From assembly GCF_015350905.1 (NCBI RefSeq), contig NZ_JADKRZ010000006.1, positions 1-64,000 on the forward strand: a stretch of 64,000 nucleotides of DNA. The letters run 5' to 3'. A model generated the notes under the pieces. It saw only the letters and a program-made list of their open reading frames with translations, was not told the origin of the DNA and ran no database searches. This DNA comes from Curtobacterium sp. VKM Ac-2865. GTDB lineage: Bacteria; Actinomycetota; Actinomycetes; Actinomycetales; Microbacteriaceae. The position numbers and the translations under genes were made by a program. This document shows positions 57,961 through 64,000 of the stretch, in pieces. Each line of letters opens with the position of its first letter. The stretch's first letter is position 1.

Positions 57961-58374
57961 TCAGTCGCGCTCGGTCAGGGTGCGGAGGACGCGGAGGAGG
58001 GTCGCGCGGTCGTCCTCGGTCAGCGGTTCGAAGAGCTCGTCGAGCACGTCCACCGCCACCGCGTGTCCCCCCGCGAGTGCCGCCCGCCCCTCGTCCGTCA
58101 GGGTGTGCTCGATCCGTCGACCACGACCGGCCGTCCGGACGACCAGCCCGCGGTCGACCAGGCGGTTCGCGAGCGTGCCGAAGGCCTGGTCGCTCTGGAA
58201 GGTCGCCACCGCGAGGTCGTGACCGGAGGCGGAGGGCATCCGGTCGACGGCGCGCAGGGCGTCCCACTGCACGAGCGACACCCCCACGTCGCGCAGGGCG
58301 GCGTCCATCGTCCGGTGGTTGCGGTACTGCGCGCGCTTCACCAGCTGGCCGAGTGTCTCGAGGTCCGTCGTCAC
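57961..58374 (-). CDS. MarR-family regulator
   Basis: A 137-residue MarR protein. QSDQAFGTLANRLVDRGLVVRTAGRGRRIEHTLTDEGRAALAGG is the winged-helix part. It starts at GTG 58374, divergent from an alpha/beta-hydrolase gene; the 53-bp gap is AT-rich and contains GTAT-CA-ATAC (58384-58393). Confidence 0.85.
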   Translation of the reverse strand: MTTDLETLGQLVKRAQYRNHRTMDAALRDVGVSLVQWDALRAVDRMPSASGHDLAVATFQSDQAFGTLANRLVDRGLVVRTAGRGRRIEHTLTDEGRAALAGGHAVAVDVLDELFEPLTEDDRATLLRVLRTLTERD

Positions 58375-58383
58375 GGTGCTACC

Positions 58384-58411
58384 GTATCAATACCCGTACA
58401 TAAACATGTTG
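58384..58411. promoter_or_regulatory. AT-rich divergent promoter with palindrome
   Basis: GTATCAATAC (58384-58393) and the following TACATAAACATG form the only AT-rich stretch between the MarR and hydrolase genes. A probable MarR site; exact boundaries are unclear. Confidence 0.5.
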
Positions 58412-58427
58412 AGACAGGACGACCACC

Positions 58428-59204
58428 ATGACCATCTCCCTCCCCGACGACCTGCGGGTCCTCCAGGCCGGCGAGCCCACCGCCCGCGTCGCACTCGTGC
58501 TGCACGGTGGCGGCGGCCCGCGGACCGTCGCGCCGATCGTCGGCCACCTCGCGTCGGCGTTCCACGTGCTCGCGCCGACCCACCCGGGCTGGGACGGCAC
58601 CTCCCGACCCGCGGACATCGACTCCGTCGCCGCCCTGGCCACGGCCTACCTCGACCGGCTCCTCGCCGACGGTGTGCGGCGCGCGGTGCTGGTCGGGTCC
58701 TCGATCGGCGGCTGGGTCGCGCTCGAGATGGCCGTACAGGCCGCGGCTGACGACCGGTACGCGGGCCTGGTCGGCGCGGTGGTCGACATCGACGGCGTCG
58801 GCGCGGTCGTCGACGGTGCGCCGATCGCCGACTTCTTCGCGCTCGACGCCCGCGGACTCGCCGAGGTCGCCTGGCACGACGCCTCGCGCGGGTACATGGA
58901 CCCCGCGAGCCTGACGGACGAGCAGCGTGCCGTGCAGCGGTCGAACGGCGCCACGATGGCAGCGGTCGCGGGCCGGGGGATGAGCGACCCGACGCTGCTC
59001 GGTCGGCTCGGCGGCGTCCGGGTGCCGACCCTCGTGGTCTCCGGGGCGAGTGACCGCGTCGTCACCCCCGCGTACGCGCGTGCGGTGGCCGCCGCCGTCC
59101 CGGGAGCCGAGTTCGCCGAGGTCCCGGCTGCCGGGCACCTGCCGCACCTCGAGGCACCGTCGGCGACGTGGGCGGTGGTCGACCCGTTCCTGCAGCGGGT
59201 GTGA
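58428..59204 (+). CDS. Alpha/beta-hydrolase
   Basis: A 258-residue alpha/beta-hydrolase fold enzyme. Oxyanion HGGGGPRT (about 26-33), nucleophile elbow GSSIGGW (Ser about 91), late Asp in SGASDRVV and His in PAAGHLPHLEAP. Cytoplasmic esterase or lactonase of unknown substrate. It is divergent from a MarR gene, which probably controls it. Confidence 0.88.
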   Translation: MTISLPDDLRVLQAGEPTARVALVLHGGGGPRTVAPIVGHLASAFHVLAPTHPGWDGTSRPADIDSVAALATAYLDRLLADGVRRAVLVGSSIGGWVALEMAVQAAADDRYAGLVGAVVDIDGVGAVVDGAPIADFFALDARGLAEVAWHDASRGYMDPASLTDEQRAVQRSNGATMAAVAGRGMSDPTLLGRLGGVRVPTLVVSGASDRVVTPAYARAVAAAVPGAEFAEVPAAGHLPHLEAPSATWAVVDPFLQRV

Positions 59205-59210
59205 CGCGGG

Positions 59211-60098
59211 TCAGCTGACGGCTCGACGGGATGGGGCGACCTGGTCCCGGTGCCAGCTGTCGAGGGTCGTGGCGACCAGGTCCAGGTGTGACTCGAGCAG
59301 GAAGTGTCCGCCGTCGACGAGCTCGACCTGCGCTCCCGGTGCGTCACGGCGGAAGGCCTCCGCGCCTGCCGCCGCGAAGATCTCGTCGTTCCGCCCCCAG
59401 ATCGCGAGCACCGGGACCCCGGACTCCCGCAGCCAGGCGTGCACGTTCGGGTAGAGCTCGCGGTTCGTCGCGTAGTCGCGGAACAGGTCGAGTTGCACGT
59501 CGTCCTGCCCGGGGCGGGCGAGGAGCGTGAGGTCGTGCTCCCAGGCGTCCGGGTCGACGGTCGTCGGGTCCGGCACCCCGTGCGTGTACTGCCACTCGAC
59601 GGCCTCGCGACCGAGCGCCGGGCGGAGTGCGTCGCGCGTGGCGTCGGTCCGCTCCGCGCCGTCTGCCCAGATCGGGTCCCAGAAGTCGGGGACGAAGCCC
59701 TCCTCGTAGGCGTTGCCGTTCTGCGAGACCACGCCTTCGACGGCGCTCGGGTCGGCGAGGGCCAGGCGCCAACCGACCGGTGCGCCGTAGTCCTGGACGT
59801 AGATCGTGTACCGCGTCACGCCGATCGTGCTGAGGAACCGGCCGGTCACGTCGGCCAGGGCGGCGAACGAGTAGTCGAAGTCGTCGGCGGACGGAGCGGA
59901 CGAGCGACCGAAGCCGATGTGGTCCGGCGCGATGACGCGGTAGTGGTCGCCCAGCGCGGGGATGAGGTGCCGGAACATGTGCGAGCTCGACGGGTACCCG
60001 TGCAGGAGCAGCAGGACCGGCGCGTCGGCCGGTCCGGCCTCACGCCAGAACACGTCGAGCCCGTCGACGGAGACGGTGCGGTGGTGGACAGCGACCAT
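59211..60098 (-). CDS. Haloalkane dehalogenase/epoxide hydrolase-like enzyme
   Basis: A 295-residue alpha/beta-hydrolase. HGYPSSSHMFR is the oxyanion region, and the nucleophile elbow YVQDYGAPVGWR has Asp, as in haloalkane dehalogenases and epoxide hydrolases rather than serine esterases. Late Asp/Glu in IWGRNDEIF and His in VDGGHFLLESH complete the triad. The long cap domain is rich in acidic residues (FVPDFWDPIWADGAERTD). ATG 60098 follows AAAGGGG. It is divergent from a CGNR regulator gene. Confidence 0.87.
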   Translation of the reverse strand: MVAVHHRTVSVDGLDVFWREAGPADAPVLLLLHGYPSSSHMFRHLIPALGDHYRVIAPDHIGFGRSSAPSADDFDYSFAALADVTGRFLSTIGVTRYTIYVQDYGAPVGWRLALADPSAVEGVVSQNGNAYEEGFVPDFWDPIWADGAERTDATRDALRPALGREAVEWQYTHGVPDPTTVDPDAWEHDLTLLARPGQDDVQLDLFRDYATNRELYPNVHAWLRESGVPVLAIWGRNDEIFAAAGAEAFRRDAPGAQVELVDGGHFLLESHLDLVATTLDSWHRDQVAPSRRAVS

Positions 60099-60141
60099 GA
60101 CTAACCCCTTTGATTGGTTTTGCTGGTTATCGGACGCTAGC

Positions 60142-60681
60142 ATGGACGGGAGGCGCACCGTGCGCCGGACAGGACACGCACCGGTGGACGAGAACGAGAC
60201 ACTGCTCCTGGGGCTCCTCAACAGCGCGCCCGTGGTCGACGGCCGTCCGACGGACCTGCTCGACGGCGCTGCGGGACAGCGACGTGCCCGGGACTGGGGC
60301 GGGACCGGTTCCGACGACGAACTGGCCGGACTGCGCCGGGTCCGGGCCGCACTGCAGGCCGTCGTGCGCGGCGCGACGACGCCGGGCCTCGACGAGCTGA
60401 CGCACGTCGTCGACGGCGCCGTGCGCATCCCCCGTCCGACGCCGGACGGCGTGGTCTGGGATCTCCGGGTGTCCGACGACGACCGCCTGGCCGTCGATGC
60501 CGTCCTCGCCTGGTCCGACGTCCTGTCACGGTTCCCCGGGCGGCTGCGCGCGTGCGCCAACGACGAGTGCAACCTGTTCCTCGTCGACCACAGCCGACCC
60601 GGCACGGCGAAGTGGTGCTCGATGGCGACGTGCGGCAACCGCATGAAGGCGCGCGCGTACGCGCGCCGTTCCGCGGGCTGA
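60142..60681 (+). CDS. CGNR zinc-finger regulator
   Basis: A 179-residue actinobacterial regulator (ABATE/CGNR type). The N-terminal ligand-binding-like part starts [26 protein letters not shown]. The C-terminal zinc finger is [36 protein letters not shown], with CxxxxC...CxxxxCGNR. It is divergent from the dehalogenase-like gene and probably controls it. The start could be ATG 60142, where the first codons are a GGACGGGAGGC copy, or GTG 60184, which aligns better with the family. Confidence 0.8.
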   Translation: MDGRRTVRRTGHAPVDENETLLLGLLNSAPVVDGRPTDLLDGAAGQRRARDWGGTGSDDELAGLRRVRAALQAVVRGATTPGLDELTHVVDGAVRIPRPTPDGVVWDLRVSDDDRLAVDAVLAWSDVLSRFPGRLRACANDECNLFLVDHSRPGTAKWCSMATCGNRMKARAYARRSAG

Positions 60682-60683
60682 AC

Positions 60684-61160
60684 TCAGTCTCGATCGGCTC
60701 CGGCCGTGTGCTGGTCGGGGGCGTCCTCGGCGGCACGGATGACGGTGAGCAGCAGGTCGTTGAGGCGGTCGCTCTCGGCGCGGTCGAGCCCCAGGCTGGT
60801 CAGGTCGTTGCTGGCGAGCGCGATCGCGAGGGCCGTCTCGAGGGCCTGCTCGCCGTCGACGGTGAGCTGCACCGGGTTCCTGCGGCCCTTCGACCGGACG
60901 CCCTCGCGGTGGATCAGCCCCTGTTCCTCCATGCCGTCCAGCACCTGCGCCATGCTCTGGGGCCGGACGAAGACCGCCCGTGCGATCTCGGCGGAGGTCA
61001 GCGCGGCACCGTCGGCCAGGCAGGAGAGCACGCCGAACTGCACGAGGCCGATGCCGTGGTCGGCGAGGCCGGCGGTGATCCGGGCGCCGATGACCCGTCC
61101 GACCTTCACGGCGTTCCATCCCAGCACCAGGTCGAGCCCGTCACGGGTTTCCGCGTCCAT
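60684..61160 (-). CDS. MarR-family regulator
   Basis: A 158-residue MarR protein. Winged helix: [54 protein letters not shown]. It is divergent from a cyclase-family gene; the gap contains two CAGGAA-type repeats. It is only two bases from the convergent CGNR gene. Confidence 0.88.
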   Translation of the reverse strand: MDAETRDGLDLVLGWNAVKVGRVIGARITAGLADHGIGLVQFGVLSCLADGAALTSAEIARAVFVRPQSMAQVLDGMEEQGLIHREGVRSKGRRNPVQLTVDGEQALETALAIALASNDLTSLGLDRAESDRLNDLLLTVIRAAEDAPDQHTAGADRD

Positions 61161-61192
61161 CGATGCCTCTCGTCCAGTCGATCCTTCACAAA

Positions 61193-61236
61193 CAGGAAGC
61201 TGCTTCTTGGAGTAGCCTGCAGGAACCTGCTTCCCG
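61193..61236. promoter_or_regulatory. Duplicated MarR operator
   Basis: Two 17-bp copies of CAGGAASCTGCTTCYYG (61193-61209, 61220-61236), 27 bp apart, each partly palindromic (GAAGC-T-GCTTC in the first). They lie between the divergent MarR and cyclase genes. Confidence 0.8.
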
Positions 61237-61296
61237 AGTCCTCCTCTGGAGCATGCCCGAACTCGGCCAGGACCACGAATCGACAGGACGACCCAC

Positions 61297-62172
61297 ATGA
61301 CATCCACGCAGCTCCCCGACAACCGCGGCCGATGGGGCGATGCCGACGAGCTCGGCGCCCTCAACCTGGTGGACGACGCCGCTCGTGCCCGTGCAGCCGC
61401 CGCGGTCCATGTCGGACGGTGGGTCTCCCTCGCCCTGTCGACCGATCCCGCCTCGATGCTCGGCGGTCCGTTCGCTCCGCCCTCGCCCCCGTCGCCGCCG
61501 GTGCAGCAGGCGCTCCTGCACACCGGGACGCCCCCGATGGGCATGGCCGAGGTGCTCACCGTGACGCCGCACCACCCGGCGCTGACCCACATCGACGCCC
61601 TCGTGCACATGCCGGTCGACGGCGTCGTGTTCCCGACGGTCCCGCTCGGCGAGGCCGTGACGGGCGGGGTCGTGGCGCACGGCTCCACCTCGGCCTTCGC
61701 CGCGGGCATCGTCACCCGCGGTGTCCTGCTCGACCTGGCTCCGGGAGGACGGCTGCCGTCGGCGCACCCGATCACCGCCGACGACCTCGGTGCTGCGGAG
61801 GCCCGAGGTGGCGTCCGGGTGGAGCCGGGGGACGCGCTCGTCGTCCGGACCGGGTGGACGTTCCGCTGGGACGCGGACGAGCAGGGCCCCGGCGTCACGG
61901 TCGACGCCGTCCAGTGGCTGCGCGACCGCGACGTGGCGATCTGGGCCGGGGACGTCGGCGACAGCTTCCCGCCGCTCGACCCGGAGGTGCCGATGCCGCT
62001 GCACATGGTCGGACTCGCCCGGCTCGGGATGGCGCTCATCGACGGCGTCGTGGTCGACGAGCTGGCCGAGGTCAGCGCCGAGGTCGGTCGTTCCGTGTTC
62101 ATGCTCGTGGTGGCCCCGCCCCGCATCGGTGGCCTGACCGGCGTGCCCGTGAACCCGCTCGCGGTGTTCTGA
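61297..62172 (+). CDS. Cyclase-family protein (kynurenine formamidase-like)
   Basis: A 291-residue metal-dependent hydrolase of the cyclase family (PF04199). [11 protein letters not shown] is the metal-binding motif (H-x-D...H), near residue 92. [23 protein letters not shown] and the late [16 protein letters not shown] block fit. It hydrolyses an amide or ester, possibly an arylformamide. It is divergent from a MarR gene with a doubled operator. Confidence 0.88.
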   Translation: MTSTQLPDNRGRWGDADELGALNLVDDAARARAAAAVHVGRWVSLALSTDPASMLGGPFAPPSPPSPPVQQALLHTGTPPMGMAEVLTVTPHHPALTHIDALVHMPVDGVVFPTVPLGEAVTGGVVAHGSTSAFAAGIVTRGVLLDLAPGGRLPSAHPITADDLGAAEARGGVRVEPGDALVVRTGWTFRWDADEQGPGVTVDAVQWLRDRDVAIWAGDVGDSFPPLDPEVPMPLHMVGLARLGMALIDGVVVDELAEVSAEVGRSVFMLVVAPPRIGGLTGVPVNPLAVF

Positions 62173-62291
62173 GCGGTCGTCCGGCGGCTGATCCCGGAGC
62201 CGTGGATCGACGGGCCCTGGATGTGCGGCGGGGGTGCGCGCAGCATGGGGCCACCACCGGTCCGGTGGTCGCCCGACGTCGAAGGAACCCC

Positions 62292-63221
62292 ATGCCGTCA
62301 ACACCGGTCCACCCCGTCCCCGACCTCGCGGGCACCCTCGCCGTCGTCACCGGCGCCAGCGACGGCATCGGACACGTCATCGCCACGCACCTGGCCCGCG
62401 CCGGTGCCGAGGTGGTGATGCCGGTCCGGTCAGCGGACAAGGGATCGCGCGCGGCCGACCGGATCCGCAGTTCCGTCCCGGGCGCCCGCGTCCGGACGCT
62501 CCCGCTGGACCTGTCGTCACTCGAGTCGGTCGCCGCGCTGTCGGACTCGCTGCTCGCCGAGGGGCGGCCGATCGGGCTCCTCGTGAACAACGCCGGCGTG
62601 ATGCAGCCGCCGCAGCGGCAGGAGACCCGGGACGGCTTCGAGCTGCAGATGGGGACGAACCACCTCGGGCACTTCGCGCTCACCCTCGGCGTGCTCGACC
62701 TGCTGCGAGCCGGTCGTGCCCGTGTCACTCACCAGACGAGCGTCGCGGCCCGGAACGGGTCCATCGACCTGGACGATGTCGACTCCCGTGACTCCTACGC
62801 CGTGATGCGTGCCTACCAGGCGTCGAAGATCGCGGTCGGGCTGTTCGCTCGGGAACTCGACGCCCGCAGCGCGGCCGCGGGCTGGGGGATCACGAGCAAC
62901 CTGGCGCACCCCGGGATCTCGCCGACGAACCTGCTGGCGGCGCAGCCCGGTCTCGGTCGTGACCGCACGCCGGTCGCGCGTCGTCTGATCGGACTGTTGT
63001 CGCGCCTCCGGGTCGTGGGGACGGTCGAGAGCGCGGCGCAGCCGGCGATCGTCGCGGCGACGTCCCCGGACGCCCGTGGCGACCAGTTCTGGGGTCCACG
63101 TCGCACGGCGGGCGGTCCGCCGACGCTCCTGCCGATGTGGGCGCCGCTGACGGACATGGACACTGCCCGGCGGCTGTGGGACGTTTCCGAGGCGCTGACG
63201 GGGGTCCGTGCCGGACGCTGA
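62292..63221 (+). CDS. Short-chain dehydrogenase/reductase
   Basis: A 309-residue SDR of the retinol/light-dependent protochlorophyllide-type group. [19 protein letters not shown] (TGxxxGIG), [11 protein letters not shown], and the active site with S (QTSVAAR) and Y-x-x-x-K ([11 protein letters not shown]). It follows the cyclase gene by 119 bases and may share its control. ATG 62292 follows GAAGGAA. Confidence 0.9.
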   Translation: MPSTPVHPVPDLAGTLAVVTGASDGIGHVIATHLARAGAEVVMPVRSADKGSRAADRIRSSVPGARVRTLPLDLSSLESVAALSDSLLAEGRPIGLLVNNAGVMQPPQRQETRDGFELQMGTNHLGHFALTLGVLDLLRAGRARVTHQTSVAARNGSIDLDDVDSRDSYAVMRAYQASKIAVGLFARELDARSAAAGWGITSNLAHPGISPTNLLAAQPGLGRDRTPVARRLIGLLSRLRVVGTVESAAQPAIVAATSPDARGDQFWGPRRTAGGPPTLLPMWAPLTDMDTARRLWDVSEALTGVRAGR

Positions 63222-63233
63222 ACTCGTCCGCGG

Positions 63234-63899
63234 TCAGCTCGAGACGGCGCTCGCCGCGCGGTAGCTGCTCGGGTCGCAGGTGTGGACGGCCGAGTCGTCG
63301 AGCACCGTGCGCAGCGTGTAGTCGGCGCAGTCGGAGAACGTGCCGATGCTCATCCGCTTGTCGGACCGGTGGAGCGTGCCCTTCGAGGGTCCGTCCGACC
63401 CGATGCCCGCGCGGTGCACCATCCACTCCAGGTCGTCGGCGTCGGTGCTCAGGTACCGCATGACCGCCTCGTTGTCCTCGTGCTGCCCGATGTACCCGCG
63501 CGCGATCGTGGCGCGGACCGCCCGGAGCGCCGGGGGCAGGCGCTCGCCGGGAGGGGCGCTCAGTCCGCCTGCCTGGTACAGGAAGCGGGAGACGCCCTGG
63601 CGGCGCATCGCGGGGACGAGACGGCGGACGAACTCCGTGTTGACCTGCCGGTCGCGCTGCGCGACGACGTCACCGAGCATCGCCACGACGGCGTCGGTCC
63701 CGTCGAGGAGCGCATCGAGGTCGAGTTCACCGGTGACGGACCCGGCGACGACCTCGAGGTCGGGGTGCGTGCGGGTGAGCTTGACGGGGGTCCTGGCGAG
63801 GGCGCGGACGCGGTGCCCCTGCTCCAGCGCGAGCCGGAGGAAGTGCTGTCCGGTCTGTCCGGTGCCGCCGAACACCAGGAAGGTCTTCTGCTGGTCCAT
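63234..63899 (-). CDS. NmrA-like NAD(P)-binding protein
   Basis: A 221-residue atypical SDR. FLVFGGTGQTGQHFLRLALEQGHRVRALARTP carries the GGTGxTG motif, DGTDAVVAMLGDV follows, and RFLYQAGGLS replaces the usual active site. Quinone oxidoreductase or redox sensor roles are known in the family. It starts at ATG 63899 with GGACTCC upstream; the promoter region shows paired AGTCA-TG-CTAGA repeats. Confidence 0.87.
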   Translation of the reverse strand: MDQQKTFLVFGGTGQTGQHFLRLALEQGHRVRALARTPVKLTRTHPDLEVVAGSVTGELDLDALLDGTDAVVAMLGDVVAQRDRQVNTEFVRRLVPAMRRQGVSRFLYQAGGLSAPPGERLPPALRAVRATIARGYIGQHEDNEAVMRYLSTDADDLEWMVHRAGIGSDGPSKGTLHRSDKRMSIGTFSDCADYTLRTVLDDSAVHTCDPSSYRAASAVSS

Positions 63900-63954
63900 G
63901 GGGAGTCCTGTCGTCGATCGTGCCGTGGCGGGCGATTGCGCCCGGCCTCAAACT

Positions 63955-63986
63955 AGTCACTGTCTAGAAAGGAGTCAATGCCTAGA
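63955..63986. promoter_or_regulatory. 14-bp direct repeat upstream of NmrA-like gene
   Basis: AGTCACTGTCTAGA (63955-63968) and AGTCAATGCCTAGA (63973-63986), 18 bp apart. A likely binding site for a regulator encoded just outside the right edge. Confidence 0.7.
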
Positions 63987-64000
63987 TCCTCGTAGGCTGT

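Noticed and set aside
61297..62172. Polyketide cyclase and a biosynthetic cluster
   Set aside because: The cyclase family name is historical; motifs fit metal-dependent amidohydrolases, and no synthase genes are near.

Overview
The window is about 70% G+C with dense bidirectional gene packing, many GTG starts, four-base ATGA/GTGA overlaps, lipobox-type solute-binding proteins and ANTAR, CGNR and WhiB-free actinobacterial regulator types. This fits a high-G+C actinobacterium, most likely Microbacteriaceae and probably Curtobacterium or a close plant-associated relative (an inference from gene style, not from a marker gene). No rRNA, tRNA, CRISPR array, prophage or transposase was seen.

Layout. 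1-12 kb: AraC and TetR regulators, a left-handed beta-helix acetyltransferase, DUF427, a manganese catalase, an AraC/GAF-ANTAR/GAF-ANTAR operon, a DeaD-type RNA helicase, a secreted Fn3 protein and a TetR-controlled NAD-epimerase. 12.4-17.3 kb: a tightly coupled exopolysaccharide operon (BcsA-like GT2 synthase, a small HATPase of the anti-sigma kinase type, and a GH26-like/OpgC-like membrane fusion). 17.5-25.3 kb: a secreted protein, a NarL-type two-component system, a TetR/DHA2 exporter pair, MarR and an SDR. 25.4-31.8 kb: a thu-like disaccharide uptake and oxidation operon with its LacI regulator. 32-35 kb: a 49-codon gene, MarR and AraC regulators. 34-41 kb: LacI, ABC importer and a GH3 glycosidase. 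41-43 kb: an HTH/nucleotidyltransferase pair of toxin-antitoxin style and a lipoprotein. 43.6-52.3 kb: a secreted GH54 arabinofuranosidase with two ricin-type lectin modules, then LacI, ABC importer and a GH1-like glycosidase, joined by a shared operator. 52.3-54 kb: a 27-residue hydrophobic peptide gene and a leucine-carboxyl-methyltransferase-family enzyme, bracketed by 52-bp direct repeats. 54-64 kb: NUDIX/AraC, three divergent MarR/enzyme pairs (VOC, alpha/beta-hydrolase, cyclase plus SDR), a GH16 enzyme, a haloalkane-dehalogenase-like hydrolase with a CGNR regulator, and an NmrA-like protein.

How it works together. The dominant theme is plant-polysaccharide use: secreted GH54 and GH16 enzymes, three binding-protein-dependent importers without their own ATPases (they probably share an MsiK-type ATPase encoded elsewhere), cytoplasmic GH3 and GH1 enzymes and ThuAB-type oxidation, each under a local LacI repressor with visible palindromic operators. 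The second theme is many small one-component regulators, each divergent from one or two detoxification enzymes.

The intergenic space is unusually structured. At least five repeat families recur: GGACGGGAGGC-type long palindromes at gene ends, a TACGCGCG/GTCGGAA palindrome family, a CGAGTCTCG/CGAGACTCG family, a GCGCATCGAGCGACAC family, and tandem arrays of 15, 19, 21, 34 and 53 bp. The best candidates for something undescribed are the GT2/HATPase/GH26-OpgC operon, the peptide plus carboxyl-methyltransferase locus with its flanking repeats, and the HTH/nucleotidyltransferase pair with its 34-bp nested operator.
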